Under the pieces are notes generated by a model. That model searched no databases and was not told where the DNA came from. It worked only from the letters and a program-made list of their open reading frames with translations. Source: Aidingimonas lacisalsi (lineage in GTDB: Bacteria; Pseudomonadota; Gammaproteobacteria; Pseudomonadales; Halomonadaceae). From it: a stretch of DNA of 64,000 nucleotides. Position 1 is the first letter of the stretch; each line of letters starts with the position of its first letter. The translations under genes were made by a program, and so were the position numbers. Positions 26,135 to 35,906 of the stretch are shown here, one piece after another. The stretch is taken from the NCBI RefSeq assembly GCF_008079445.1, contig NZ_VRYH01000001.1, positions 1-64,000 of the forward strand, written 5' to 3'.

Positions 26135-27537
26135 CGATACTCGTCCGTCTTGTACGGTCCGTCCAACGGTACGCCAGTATAGTCGGCCTGGTCGGTAGTC
26201 ATCTTGGTAATCACGCCGCCGAAGCCTTCTACCATATAGCGTGCCACCTCTTCATCGAGGTGCTTGGGTAGCACGGACAGCGTTACGGCCCCGGCCTTGT
26301 CCGCACCTGACAGGTCAGCGAAGCGACGCTCGTACAGGTGAATCTGTGCCAGGACCTGGTTGGCAAAGGACCCATCCATGATCCGCGAGGGATGGCCTGT
26401 CGCGTTGCCGAGATTGACCAAGCGGCCCTCGGACAGCAGGAGCAGATAATCAGCGCTCTCTGGACTGAAGTTCCCGGGGGTGCTGTCGCGATAGACCTTG
26501 TGGACCTGCGGCTTGACCTCTTCCCAATGCCACTGCTCGCGCATGAAGGCCGTGTCGATCTCGTTGTCGAAGTGGCCAATGTTACAAACGACCGCCCCTT
26601 TCTTGAGCGTCTGCAGCATAGGCGCATCGCAGGCATTGACGTTACCGGTCGTCGTCACGACCAAGTCGATTTTGCCCATCAGGTCAGCATCGATGCTCGC
26701 TTCACCCTGATTGATGCCTTCATGATACGGCGAGACGACCTCGTAGCCATCCATGCATGCCTGCATGGCACAGATCGGATCGATCTCGGTGACCTTGACG
26801 ATCATGCCTTCCTGGCGCAGGGATGCCGCTGACCCTTTACCGACATCGCCATAACCGACAACCAGCGCCTGCTTACCGGCCATCAAGTGGTCGAGACCTC
26901 GCTTGACGGCATCGTTGAGGCTGTGCCGGCAGCCATACTTGTTGTCGTTCTTGGATTTGGTGACTGCATCATTGACATTGATAGCCGGAACTTTGAGCTG
27001 ACCGTCACGCAACATCTCATGCAGACGATGAACCCCCGTTGTCGTTTCCTCGCTGATGCCATTGATCGCATCGAGCAACTCCGGACGCTGCTCATGCAAC
27101 AACAACGTCAAATCGCCGCCATCATCGAGCACCATGTTAGGTGTCCAGCCATCGGGGCCTTCCACGGTCTGCTCAATGCACCACCAGAACTCGTCCTCGG
27201 TTTCACCTTTCCAAGCGAAAACCGGGATACCGGCAGCAGCAATCGCCGCGGCAGCATGATCCTGGGTCGAGAAAATATTGCAAGAAGACCAGCGAACACT
27301 GGCCCCGAGCTCGATCAGTGTCTCGATCAGCACGGCCGTCTGGATCGTCATATGGATACAGCCAGCCACACGTGCCCCCTTGAGTGGCTGCTGCTGACGA
27401 TACTTTTCACGAATCTTCATCAAAGCCGGCATCTCTGTCTCGGCAATGCGAATCTCGCGGCGCCCCAGCTCGGCCAGGGAGATATCGGCAACCTTGTAAT
27501 CTTGCGTGACAGCATCGGCGGAAGCCAATTGACTCAT
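26128..27537 (-). CDS. ahcY: S-adenosylhomocysteine hydrolase
   Basis: 469-residue cytosolic enzyme splitting S-adenosylhomocysteine into adenosine and homocysteine, with tightly bound NAD. Visible features are the N-terminal [17 protein letters not shown], the catalytic-site [13 protein letters not shown], the NAD-binding [15 protein letters not shown] and the C-terminal end TDEYRY. Length equals the Pseudomonas-type enzyme. The ATG at 27537 has GGAGTG upstream, and the open frame beyond it covers the riboswitch and is not protein. Expression should rise with S-adenosylhomocysteine through the riboswitch at 27561-27651. Confidence 0.96.
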   Translation of the reverse strand: MSQLASADAVTQDYKVADISLAELGRREIRIAETEMPALMKIREKYRQQQPLKGARVAGCIHMTIQTAVLIETLIELGASVRWSSCNIFSTQDHAAAAIAAAGIPVFAWKGETEDEFWWCIEQTVEGPDGWTPNMVLDDGGDLTLLLHEQRPELLDAINGISEETTTGVHRLHEMLRDGQLKVPAINVNDAVTKSKNDNKYGCRHSLNDAVKRGLDHLMAGKQALVVGYGDVGKGSAASLRQEGMIVKVTEIDPICAMQACMDGYEVVSPYHEGINQGEASIDADLMGKIDLVVTTTGNVNACDAPMLQTLKKGAVVCNIGHFDNEIDTAFMREQWHWEEVKPQVHKVYRDSTPGNFSPESADYLLLLSEGRLVNLGNATGHPSRIMDGSFANQVLAQIHLYERRFADLSGADKAGAVTLSVLPKHLDEEVARYMVEGFGGVITKMTTDQADYTGVPLDGPYKTDEYRY

Positions 27538-27560
27538 ATTTCCACTCCTAGAACAGGAAT

Positions 27561-27651
27561 GGGCGCCGTTGTTCATTCCCGGGCCGGTTCGAGCCTCGTG
27601 CCCACGATTCATCGATCCAATCGTGAACACTGCAGCGCCCCTCGAACGGCC
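27561..27651 (-). promoter_or_regulatory. SAH riboswitch
   Basis: The RNA read on the minus strand carries the SAH-riboswitch core. The P1 arms GGCCGTTCGAG (27651-27641) and CTCGAACCGGCC (27593-27582) pair. The conserved GAGGGGCGCTGCA (27643-27631) follows the 5' arm, GGCTCG closes P1, and AACGGCGCCC (27570-27561) supplies the pseudoknot strand that pairs with GGGCGC. A variable hairpin lies between. The pseudoknot ends about ten bases before the ahcY ribosome-binding site, so ligand binding can act on translation or on an overlapping structure. Confidence 0.9.
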
Positions 27652-27793
27652 ATATAACGCGCAGAGCGTCGTTACTTGGTGAGGCAGTTCACTACACAAA
27701 GCGACGATTTGCAATCGCTTCCGGTTATCCATGCCCGTGTGAAGAGGGCACATCGGCATCCCGTAAGCCTCTCCAGCAGAGGTGGTGAACTGA

Positions 27794-29014
27794 TTATATG
27801 CCTGCAGCATCCCGCAAGGCGTCTGCCTTGTCGGTGCGCTCCCATGGGAAGGCAACGAAGGTCTCGGTATGCTGCTCTCCATTGACATCACTCCAGCTAT
27901 AGGACGTTTCGAACGGCTCGCGACCGAAATGCCCATAGGATGACGTCAGTTGATACATCGGGTGCAACAGGTCAAGCATCCGGGTAATGGCATTAGGACG
28001 CAGGTCAAAATGCTCGCGCACCAGCTCTATGATACGCGTGTCACTGACTTTCCCGGTACCGAAGGTATTGACCGATACCGAGGTCGGTTCAGCGACCCCG
28101 ATAGCATAGGACACCTGAATCTCACACTTATCGGCCAGGCCCGCCGCAACGATGTTCTTGGCCACATAACGGCCGGCATAGGTAGCGCTTCGATCGACCT
28201 TGGACGGGTCCTTGCCGGAGAAAGCGCCGCCGCCATGACGCGCCATGCCGCCGTACGTGTCGACGATGATCTTGCGTCCAGTCAGGCCACAGTCGCCCAC
28301 GGGACCACCGATCACGAACTTGCCCGTCGGATTGATGTGGTAACGTGTCGTGGCAGTGAGCCATTCGGCCGGCAAGACCGCCTCGATGATCTCGCGCCTG
28401 ACCATGGTGCGCAATTGGTCCTGGTCGATCGAGGGGTCATGCTGGGTAGACAGCACCACCGCATCGACGGCCACGGGTTTGCCATCATCGTCGTAGCGAA
28501 AGGTGACCTGACTCTTGGCATCCGGTCGCAACCACGGCAGCATACCGTTCTTGCGAAGTTCGGCCTGACGCTCCACCAGACGATGCGCATAGTAAATCGG
28601 TGCCGGCATATAGGATTCGGTTTCATTGGTGGCATACCCGAACATGAGGCCCTGATCGCCAGCGCCTTGATCTTCGGGCTTGCTGCGATCGACCCCTTGG
28701 GCAATATCAACGCTTTGCTTGCCGATCAAGTTGAGAACGCCACAGGTGTCGCCATCGAAACCAACCTCCGACGACGTATAACCGATGTCCCGAATCACCT
28801 GGCGAACCAATTCCTCCAGGTCGACCCAGGCGCTCGTCGTGATCTCGCCGGCAACAATGGCCACACCGGTCTTGACCAGGGTCTCACACGCCACACGAGC
28901 TTGTTTATCGCGGGCAATGATGGCATCAAGCACGGCATCGGAAATTTGATCGGCGATCTTGTCCGGATGACCTTCGGACACGGATTCGGAAGTAAACAGG
29001 GAATAATCGCTCAT
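27794..29014 (-). CDS. metK: S-adenosylmethionine synthase
   Basis: 406-residue ATP:L-methionine adenosyltransferase, making S-adenosylmethionine. Signatures are [17 protein letters not shown] at the N-terminus, [12 protein letters not shown] (ATP-binding loop) and [16 protein letters not shown] (P-loop-like motif). It lies upstream of ahcY on the same strand with a 256-bp gap that contains the SAH riboswitch, so ahcY can be controlled separately. It is divergent from tkt, as is common in this group. Confidence 0.97.
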   Translation of the reverse strand: MSDYSLFTSESVSEGHPDKIADQISDAVLDAIIARDKQARVACETLVKTGVAIVAGEITTSAWVDLEELVRQVIRDIGYTSSEVGFDGDTCGVLNLIGKQSVDIAQGVDRSKPEDQGAGDQGLMFGYATNETESYMPAPIYYAHRLVERQAELRKNGMLPWLRPDAKSQVTFRYDDDGKPVAVDAVVLSTQHDPSIDQDQLRTMVRREIIEAVLPAEWLTATTRYHINPTGKFVIGGPVGDCGLTGRKIIVDTYGGMARHGGGAFSGKDPSKVDRSATYAGRYVAKNIVAAGLADKCEIQVSYAIGVAEPTSVSVNTFGTGKVSDTRIIELVREHFDLRPNAITRMLDLLHPMYQLTSSYGHFGREPFETSYSWSDVNGEQHTETFVAFPWERTDKADALRDAAGI

Positions 29015-29356
29015 AGCGTTCTAGACCGTCTGCTCGTACCCGCCTAACGCGGGACAGGAAGGGAAACAGCGCCGAGATAATCACCGATCATGGCGCACGA
29101 CCGCCCGATAAGGGTTGGAGTGAAAGTTTACACGCTGACGACGTTATTTCGCCAGAATGTGCTGACTCTTTATCAGTCTCCCGCCGGGCCATTTGATGGA
29201 TCGCTGCAAGTCGGCGACAATAGGCGCCTCAATGCATGGGTGCCGCAGCGTCCGCGGCATCTCCCAGCCAGAAAGACCGTGCCGGCGAGGGTTGCTATAA
29301 CACGACCGATCGCCGCACAGCTAACGTCATGTTTGCCGTAGGCGAGGAGCTACGTA
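29015..29356. promoter_or_regulatory. metK/tkt divergent region with a candidate tkt promoter
   Basis: 342 bp without a gene. On the plus strand TTGATG (29193-29198) and GACAAT (29216-29221) have a 17-bp spacer and could serve tkt, whose ATG at 29357 has GAGGAG upstream. I see no SAM riboswitch or other structured element ahead of metK. Confidence 0.35.
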
Positions 29357-31351
29357 ATGCCATCCCGTTTCGAACTGGCCAACGCCATTCGGGCCCTGTC
29401 CATGGATGCCGTCCAGAAGGCCAACTCCGGCCACCCCGGCGCCCCCATGGGCATGGCCGACATCGCCCAAGTGCTGTGGCACGATTACCTGCAGCACAAC
29501 CCCGCCAACCCCGATTGGGTCAATCGCGACCGCTTCGTGCTCTCCAACGGGCATGGCTCGATGCTGCTCTACTCGCTACTGCACCTGACCGGCTATGGTA
29601 TCGGCCTCGAGGACCTGCAGCATTTCCGCCAGCTGCACTCCAGGACACCGGGCCATCCGGAGTTCGGTTATGCGCCCGGCGTGGAGACCACCACCGGCCC
29701 GCTCGGCCAGGGGCTGGCCAATGCCGTCGGCATGGCCATCGCCGAGAAGACCCTGGCGGCTCAGTTCAACCGCCCCGGTCATGCCATCATCGACCATCAT
29801 ACCTACTGCTTCGTCGGCGATGGCTGTCTGATGGAGGGCATTTCCCATGAAGTGAGCTCGCTGGCCGGGACCCTGGGGCTGGGGAAACTGATTACCTTCT
29901 ACGACGACAACGGCATTTCCATCGATGGCGAGGTCGATGCCTGGTTCACCGACGATACCGCCAAGCGCTTCGAAGCCTATGGCTGGCACGTGGTGCCGCA
30001 GGTGGACGGCCACGACCCGGATGAGGTCAAGGCGGCGATCGAGCTGGCCCGTCAGCATGACGATCGGCCGTCGCTGATCGTGTGTCGCACCGTGATCGGC
30101 TTCGGCGCGCCCAACAAGCAGGGCACCGAGGCCTGCCACGGCGCCGCCCTGGGCGATGACGAAGTGGCGGCGGCCCGCGAGCGGCTCGACTGGCCGCATG
30201 CGCCTTTCCATGTGCCGGAAGCGATCTATCAGGGTTGGGATGCCACGGCCCGTGGCGAGCAATGTGAAGCCGACTGGCAGGCCCGCTTCGCACGCTATGC
30301 CGAAGCCTACCCCGAGCTGGCCAGGGAGCTGCAGCGCCGGCTGGATGGGGAGTTGCCGGTGGACCTGGGCAGCGAGGCCCTGATCGAGGCGATCCAAGCC
30401 GACGGCGGCGAGACCGCCTCGCGCAAGGCCTCACTGGCCTGCCTCAACGCCCTGGGCCCGCAGCTGCCGGAACTGTTCGGCGGCAGTGCCGACCTGGCGC
30501 CGTCCAACCTGACCGTCTGGGAGGGGGCCAAGGCGATCTCCCGCGAGGACGCCGCGGGTAACTACCTGCACTACGGGGTGCGCGAATTCGGCATGGGGGC
30601 GATCACCAATGGCATTGCCCTGCACGGTGGGTTCATCCCCTACGCCGCGACCTTCCTGATCTTCACGGAGTACATGCGCAACGCGATACGCATGGCCGCC
30701 CTGATGGGCCAACAGGCCATCTATGTGCTCACCCATGACTCCATCGGGCTGGGCGAAGACGGGCCGACCCACCAGCCGATCGAACAACTGGCAACGTTGC
30801 GCTCGACCCCCAACCTGTCGACCTGGCGGCCGGCGGATGACGTCGAGACCGCCGCCGCCTGGCATGCCGCGCTCAAGCGCCAGGCCGGTCCAACCGCCCT
30901 GGTGCTGTCGCGACAGGGCCTGCCCCATCAGTCGCGCAACAAACAGCAACTGGCCCATATTCAGCGCGGTGGCTATGTGCTCAAGGACAGCGAAGAGACG
31001 CCCGAGTTGATCCTGATCGCCACCGGCTCCGAGGTCGGCCTGGCCATGGACGCCGCCGCGGAACTGGCGACCGCCGGTCGCGCCGTGCGCGTGGTCTCGA
31101 TGCCGGCCACCGATGTCTTCGACGCCCAGGACGCCGACTACCGCAACAGTGTGCTGCCGCCGTCGGTGACCCGACGCCTGGCCATCGAGGCTGCCCACCC
31201 CATGCCCTGGTACCGCTACGTCGGTCCCGACGGTGACATCATCGCCATGGACACCTTCGGCGAATCCGGCAAGGCCGGGGATCTGTTCGCCCACTTCGGC
31301 TTCCGCGTCGACAACGTCGTCGCGCGGGCAACGGCGTTACTGCATCGCTGA
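29357..31351 (+). CDS. tkt: Transketolase, copy 1
   Basis: 664-residue thiamine-diphosphate enzyme of the non-oxidative pentose phosphate pathway, moving two-carbon units between xylulose 5-phosphate and ribose 5-phosphate or erythrose 4-phosphate. Visible are [13 protein letters not shown] near the N-terminus, the ThDP motif [33 protein letters not shown] and the C-terminal transketolase domain. It sits next to metK, the ancestral place in the metK-tkt-epd-pgk-fba order. From codon 6 to the stop it is base-for-base the same as copy 2 at 42028, while the first 15 bases and both flanks differ. Confidence 0.96.
   Translation: MPSRFELANAIRALSMDAVQKANSGHPGAPMGMADIAQVLWHDYLQHNPANPDWVNRDRFVLSNGHGSMLLYSLLHLTGYGIGLEDLQHFRQLHSRTPGHPEFGYAPGVETTTGPLGQGLANAVGMAIAEKTLAAQFNRPGHAIIDHHTYCFVGDGCLMEGISHEVSSLAGTLGLGKLITFYDDNGISIDGEVDAWFTDDTAKRFEAYGWHVVPQVDGHDPDEVKAAIELARQHDDRPSLIVCRTVIGFGAPNKQGTEACHGAALGDDEVAAARERLDWPHAPFHVPEAIYQGWDATARGEQCEADWQARFARYAEAYPELARELQRRLDGELPVDLGSEALIEAIQADGGETASRKASLACLNALGPQLPELFGGSADLAPSNLTVWEGAKAISREDAAGNYLHYGVREFGMGAITNGIALHGGFIPYAATFLIFTEYMRNAIRMAALMGQQAIYVLTHDSIGLGEDGPTHQPIEQLATLRSTPNLSTWRPADDVETAAAWHAALKRQAGPTALVLSRQGLPHQSRNKQQLAHIQRGGYVLKDSEETPELILIATGSEVGLAMDAAAELATAGRAVRVVSMPATDVFDAQDADYRNSVLPPSVTRRLAIEAAHPMPWYRYVGPDGDIIAMDTFGESGKAGDLFAHFGFRVDNVVARATALLHR
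29373..31351 (+). repeat. Long direct repeat, unit 1 (tkt)
   Basis: About 1,979 bases apparently identical to 42044-44022, in the same orientation with an offset of 12,671 bp. Identity begins inside codon 6 and ends at the stop codon. All reading frames of the two segments translate identically, which supports nucleotide identity. Confidence 0.9.
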
Positions 31352-31382
31352 CCGAGTTGGCGCATCGGGTGTACCAACTAAC

Positions 31383-31406
31383 AAGGGGGCCATACAGGCC
31401 CCCTTT
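31383..31406 (+). terminator. Candidate terminator after tkt copy 1
   Basis: Arms AAGGGGGCC and GGCCCCCTT enclose a 5-base loop, followed by a short T run. It lies between the convergent tkt and sugar-binding-protein genes and might serve both strands weakly. Confidence 0.6.
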
Positions 31407-31435
31407 ACATTGAACATTGTTTACTGTGCTCGAAC

Positions 31436-32398
31436 TTACTGTTCGAGAACAAACGGATCGGTGTATTGATCCACGTTTTCCGACGTAATCAACACGCAGT
31501 CGAATAGCTGTTTCTCGCTATCGACTCCGGTCTCCCCCGTCCGGATGAATCGGTCGGCTTGCTCGACCGCGGCCTTGGAAAAGACGGCAACCGGCTGGAG
31601 TACGGTGTAATCCATTTCACCGGCCTTGACCGCGTCGACCGCATCGGGGCTCCCATCGAAACCGCCCACGACCACCTCGTCGAGCTTGCCGGCCTCCTTG
31701 AGGGCAGCGATGGCTCCCAATGCCATCTCGTCATTGCCACTGATGACGGCCTCGATATCAGGATTGGCCTGCAGCATGCTCTGCATCTTGTTATAGCCTT
31801 GAGTACGATCCCAGTTGGCAACCTCCGAAGCGACCCGTTCCAAACCGGGATACTGACTCAACACCGTTTCATAGCCGTTGGAGCGGGTCGCGGCGTTATT
31901 GTCGGAAGGCGCGCCTTCGAGTTCGACATAGCGCGCCGAATCCCCGACATTCTGCACCCACTGCTGAGCGCCCAACGCCGCCCCCTGAGCATTGTTGGAA
32001 ACGAGCTGTGCTTTGGCCAGGCCTTGCTGATTGATTTCAGCATTGACCGTGAACACGGGGATGCCGGCCTCGACGGCTTTACGTACCGCACCGATGGAGC
32101 CATCCGCATTGGCCGGATCCAGAATGATCGCCTTGGCGTCGTTCGTGATCGCCGTATCGATCTGGTTGCTTTCAGTGTGAGTGGCCCCCTTGTGAGCACT
32201 CACATTCGCTTCATAACCAAGCTCCTCCGCCGTTTCCTTGGCAATCTCGCCCTCGGTGAACCAGTACGGATTCGAGGTATCGTTGACGATAATGGAGATC
32301 AGCCCCTTGTCGTCTTGTGCCATGGCACCGCCTGTAAACATTACAGACGCACTCATCGCAAGGGTTGCGATCAACTGGCGCTTTCCGTTCATGAACAT
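31436..32398 (-). CDS. Ribose-type sugar ABC transporter, periplasmic binding protein
   Basis: 320-residue periplasmic binding protein of the RbsB (Peripla_BP_4) family. The signal peptide ends at AMA|QDDKG near residue 27. The mature domain has IIVNDTSNPYWFTEGEIAKE, ILDPANADGS and VISGNDEMALGAIAAL, typical of ribose, xylose and tetritol binders. It is the last gene of a leftward operon: alcohol dehydrogenase, DUF2291, ATPase, permease, binding protein. The neighbours suggest a tetritol such as erythritol or threitol as ligand (EryG-like); this is inference from context. Confidence 0.85.
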   Translation of the reverse strand: MFMNGKRQLIATLAMSASVMFTGGAMAQDDKGLISIIVNDTSNPYWFTEGEIAKETAEELGYEANVSAHKGATHTESNQIDTAITNDAKAIILDPANADGSIGAVRKAVEAGIPVFTVNAEINQQGLAKAQLVSNNAQGAALGAQQWVQNVGDSARYVELEGAPSDNNAATRSNGYETVLSQYPGLERVASEVANWDRTQGYNKMQSMLQANPDIEAVISGNDEMALGAIAALKEAGKLDEVVVGGFDGSPDAVDAVKAGEMDYTVLQPVAVFSKAAVEQADRFIRTGETGVDSEKQLFDCVLITSENVDQYTDPFVLEQ

Positions 32399-32416
32399 AA
32401 TGGACCACCTTTACTC

Positions 32417-33574
32417 TTATGATTGTGATGCCGGTTTGCCGGCTGCGCTTTCCACTACAGGGGCTTCCGCTTTGGTTTGAGCCCCCTGTTGCGAGGAAGA
32501 CGTTGTGTCATTGGAAGTGTCGGACCGTTTTTTCCGGCCACTGTACTGGATACTGTTGAGCAGTACGGCAAGGACGATGACCGTGCCCGTGAAGACAGTC
32601 TGCCAGTAAGACGACACGCCAATGATGACCAACCCATCGGACAAGAAGCCGATAACGAAAGCCCCCAATAGGGTGCCCCGGACGTTACCCCGGCCTCCCG
32701 TCAGCGCTGCGCCACCGATGACGACACCGGCAATGGCGGTCAGCTCATACGTGGTGCCCGCCGTCGGGCCCGCCGATGTCAGTTGCGACGACAGGACAAG
32801 ACCGGCAATCGCCGCGCAAATGCCCGACAGCACGTATACAGCCACCTGTACGCGCTTGACCGGTACACCGGATAATTCAGCGGCACGTGCATTACCCCCG
32901 GTGGAATAGACCCATCGTCCGAAGGGCGTGCGGGTCAATGCCAAAAGACAGACAATCGCGACAACCGCCATGATCCACACACCGATGGGGATGCCGAGAA
33001 GCCGGTTGAATCCCAGCCAGTCAAAGCCGGTATTGCCAAGCTCCGGGCTCCCCCCCAGGTTGTTGTAGGTCAGGCCATCCGTCATCAATAACGCCACGCC
33101 TCTGGCCACATACAACATACCCAGCGTTGCCACGAACGCCGGGACCTTGAAGTATGCGACCAGGACACCATTGATGGCACCGACAAAGGCCCCCAAAGCG
33201 CAGGTCAGGATCACGACCACCCAGACCGGGGGATATACGACGACACCAAAGAATTCGAGCGGTATACCTTGCAACAGAAAGCCGGCGAATACGCCAGCGA
33301 ACGCCAAGGTCGATCCCACCGACAGGTCAATGCCGCCAGTAAGAATCACCAGCAGCATGCCAAGGGACAGCAGTGCAAAGATCGACACATGCGACGACAT
33401 GGTCAGAAAATTGTTCACCGAAAAATAAGCGGGCGACAGTATCGAAAAGATGACGATAATGGCTATCAAGGCAAAGAACGCACGACCTTCCAGCAATAGA
33501 CGTGTCACATCGAACTTGCCGTTGCCCCCCCTCGATACCTGGGCGCTGGTCGTAGCTTGGCTGGTGTCAGACAT
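32417..33574 (-). CDS. Ribose-type sugar ABC transporter permease
   Basis: 385-residue inner-membrane permease of the RbsC family with about ten hydrophobic helices; the family motif GGIDLSVGS is near residue 85 and GGAALTGGRGNVRGTLLGAF near 290. N- and C-terminal tails are hydrophilic, the latter rich in Lys, Ser and Gln. It pairs with the duplicated ATPase encoded 29 bp upstream and the binding protein 18 bp downstream. GGAGTG precedes the ATG. Confidence 0.88.
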   Translation of the reverse strand: MSDTSQATTSAQVSRGGNGKFDVTRLLLEGRAFFALIAIIVIFSILSPAYFSVNNFLTMSSHVSIFALLSLGMLLVILTGGIDLSVGSTLAFAGVFAGFLLQGIPLEFFGVVVYPPVWVVVILTCALGAFVGAINGVLVAYFKVPAFVATLGMLYVARGVALLMTDGLTYNNLGGSPELGNTGFDWLGFNRLLGIPIGVWIMAVVAIVCLLALTRTPFGRWVYSTGGNARAAELSGVPVKRVQVAVYVLSGICAAIAGLVLSSQLTSAGPTAGTTYELTAIAGVVIGGAALTGGRGNVRGTLLGAFVIGFLSDGLVIIGVSSYWQTVFTGTVIVLAVLLNSIQYSGRKKRSDTSNDTTSSSQQGAQTKAEAPVVESAAGKPASQS

Positions 33575-33603
33575 TGTTATTCACTCCGCTGATTGCAAGT
33601 GGA

Positions 33604-35163
33604 TCAAGCGACCACGGCTTCGCCTGAGGCAGCCATAATCTCTTCTTTGGTAGCATCGGGACCAAATTCCGCCACGATCCTGCCACGCCCCATCACGATG
33701 ATCCGGTGGGCAATGCTCAGGCATTCGCCAACCTCAGAGGTCGAGTACACGACTGCCAACCCCTGGGCGGCACCCTCACTCAACAGTTTGAAGACTTCCG
33801 CCTTGGCACCGACATCTATACCCCGGCTGGGCTCGTCGAGCAGAACGACTTTCGGGTGCGTGGCCAGCATCTTGCCGATAACGACTTTCTGCTGATTACC
33901 ACCGGATAACGAATCGATAGCTGCCTCGCCACCATCAGTCTTGATATGCACATTATTGATCGCGTCATCGATGACGGACTGCTCACGACGCCGTGATGTC
34001 AGCAGCCCCCTGGTAAAGGCCCCTATGCTGGCCAGAGAGAGGTTCTGCCCTACCGGCATCGTTTGTACCAGTCCGTCCCGTTGCCGGTCTTCCGGCACCA
34101 GTACCAAGCCCTTGTCGATACGCCGGGCAAGACTCAGCCGTGACACATCCTCCCCTTCAAGCACAACCCGGCCATGCGCCTTCGCCAAGCGTCCTGCGAC
34201 ACATTCGAGCAACTCGGTTCTGCCAGCGCCCATCAGACCGTAGATACACACGATCTCTCCGGCATGAACATTCAGGGAAACGTGGTCGACGAGCATGCGG
34301 CCAGGAACCGTGGCGTCCGGTACCGCAATACCCTCAATGGATAAGGCGACATTGCCCATGGTATAGCCAGACGGCGGGGACCCAAGATCGAAGTTGTTAC
34401 CCACCATATTGCGTACGATCCACTCCAGATCGATGTCCTTGCGTTCGGCATATGCGGTCATCGAACCATCACGCAACACCACGGCATGGTCAGTAATCTG
34501 CAGCGCTTCTTCCAGGTGGTGAGAGATATAGACGATCGAGACACCGCGACTTTTCAAGTCACGTATCACGCGAAAGAGCACTTCAACCTCTGTGGCACTC
34601 AATGCCGAGGTGGGTTCATCCATGATCAGAATGCGGGAGTTGACGGAGAGCGCACGGGCTATCTCGACTATCTGCTGCTGCCCCAAGCGTAAATCTTCCA
34701 CTAGGGTCAACGGGTCGATTGGTTCATCCAATTCCTCCATCAATAACCGGGTCTGGCGCTCCTCTTCGGCATAATTGATGCCCGTCGAGGCTCTCAATTC
34801 TCGTCCCATGAAAATGTTATCGCGAACACTCAGATTGGGAGCGAGGCTCAACTCCTGGTGAATAATCGAGATACCGAGGTTCTGTGCCTCCATCGTCGAA
34901 GCAAAAGTCACCGCTTTCCCGTCAAGAACGATCTCTCCGGAAGACGGTTGCATCACACCGGATAGAATTTTCATCAATGTGGATTTTCCGGCACCATTTT
35001 CCCCAAAAAGGGTAGTAACCTTGCCACGATGGACATCAAAATTGACTGCCTTCAACGCATGGACATTACCAAACGATTTGGCAATGTGACTCGCCGAGAG
35101 AATAACTTCATCACTGGCATAGCCGCTGGTTAAGACATGATTCCTATCACGTTCAGTTATCAT
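33604..35163 (-). CDS. Ribose-type sugar ABC transporter ATPase, two-domain
   Basis: 519-residue RbsA-type protein with two tandem ABC domains. The first has Walker A GENGAGKSTL, signature LRLGQQQIVEIARAL and Walker B ILIMDEPTSAL. The second has a degenerate Walker A (GLMGAGRTELLE), signature LSGGNQQKVVIGKML and VVLLDEPSRGID, the usual asymmetry of this family. The ATG at 35163 has GGAG seven bases upstream; a GTG at 35181 overlapping the DUF2291 stop is an alternative. It energises the permease encoded next. Confidence 0.88.
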   Translation of the reverse strand: MITERDRNHVLTSGYASDEVILSASHIAKSFGNVHALKAVNFDVHRGKVTTLFGENGAGKSTLMKILSGVMQPSSGEIVLDGKAVTFASTMEAQNLGISIIHQELSLAPNLSVRDNIFMGRELRASTGINYAEEERQTRLLMEELDEPIDPLTLVEDLRLGQQQIVEIARALSVNSRILIMDEPTSALSATEVEVLFRVIRDLKSRGVSIVYISHHLEEALQITDHAVVLRDGSMTAYAERKDIDLEWIVRNMVGNNFDLGSPPSGYTMGNVALSIEGIAVPDATVPGRMLVDHVSLNVHAGEIVCIYGLMGAGRTELLECVAGRLAKAHGRVVLEGEDVSRLSLARRIDKGLVLVPEDRQRDGLVQTMPVGQNLSLASIGAFTRGLLTSRRREQSVIDDAINNVHIKTDGGEAAIDSLSGGNQQKVVIGKMLATHPKVVLLDEPSRGIDVGAKAEVFKLLSEGAAQGLAVVYSTSEVGECLSIAHRIIVMGRGRIVAEFGPDATKEEIMAASGEAVVA

Positions 35164-35177
35164 TCTGTTGCTCCGGC

Positions 35178-35837
35178 TCACTCCACACTCATGCTGACCG
35201 GCGTGACCAGCCAGTTATTCGGGTTGATCAGTTGGAAAACACCAGTAACTTCAACGGTTTTTCCCGACAAATCATTCGTGTCGATTTCCGCAAGCACCTC
35301 TTCTTTCATGGCTTCGTTAATCCCCGAACCGGCATCCTGATACTCGATCTGATTGGTAAACTGACCGAATTCTATCTCTCCCGTAGCATCACGAAGATCG
35401 GTACCGTTAATGGCTGGCCCTGTCTGTACTCGTATCGTCAAGCCTTCCGGCAATCCCTCGACATCGACTTCATAAGTACCGGACGCTCCCTCTCCAACGA
35501 CACCGGAGAACCTAACGGGCATGATCGGACCGATTCCACCAGGAACACCATATTCTTCGCCTGCCGCCGTTTGATCGGCAGCAATGTCGGCAGCCAACGT
35601 CTCAGCGTCTATCGCACGGTTTGCGACATCCTCCCGAATATGGGGAAACTGCTCCTCGCCGTACTGTTCGCCAGAAAATTCAGCACTTTGCCCGCCACCC
35701 TCTGCATCGATCGATACGACAGTGGTGTCCCAGGCCATCGCACCCAACAGGACAAGCACCACCACCCCCATGGCGGCAGCAGGGCCAAATCGTTTAGGGG
35801 AACGCTGCGCCGAACTGACATCGGCTTGTGAACTCAT
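35178..35837 (-). CDS. DUF2291-family membrane-anchored protein
   Basis: 219-residue protein with one N-terminal transmembrane segment (AAMGVVVLVLLGAMAWDTTVVSID) and an acidic periplasmic domain ending NPNNWLVTPVSMSVE. It matches the DUF2291 pattern, a family found in ribose/erythritol-type ABC operons. It has no assigned activity; an accessory to the transporter is the obvious reading. The ATG at 35837 has AGAGGT upstream, and its stop lies 15 bp before the preferred ATPase start. Confidence 0.72.
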   Translation of the reverse strand: MSSQADVSSAQRSPKRFGPAAAMGVVVLVLLGAMAWDTTVVSIDAEGGGQSAEFSGEQYGEEQFPHIREDVANRAIDAETLAADIAADQTAAGEEYGVPGGIGPIMPVRFSGVVGEGASGTYEVDVEGLPEGLTIRVQTGPAINGTDLRDATGEIEFGQFTNQIEYQDAGSGINEAMKEEVLAEIDTNDLSGKTVEVTGVFQLINPNNWLVTPVSMSVE

Positions 35838-35906
35838 ATCGAGAGACCTCTTGTTCTTCGGAGTGAGGGATGAAGGCTCAATATCATGCTCGAATCGCAC
35901 ATATCT

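Noticed and set aside
29576-31294. Long minus-strand frames inside tkt (repeated at 42247-43965)
   Set aside because: They are antisense shadows of a GC-rich gene and recur simply because the two tkt copies are identical.
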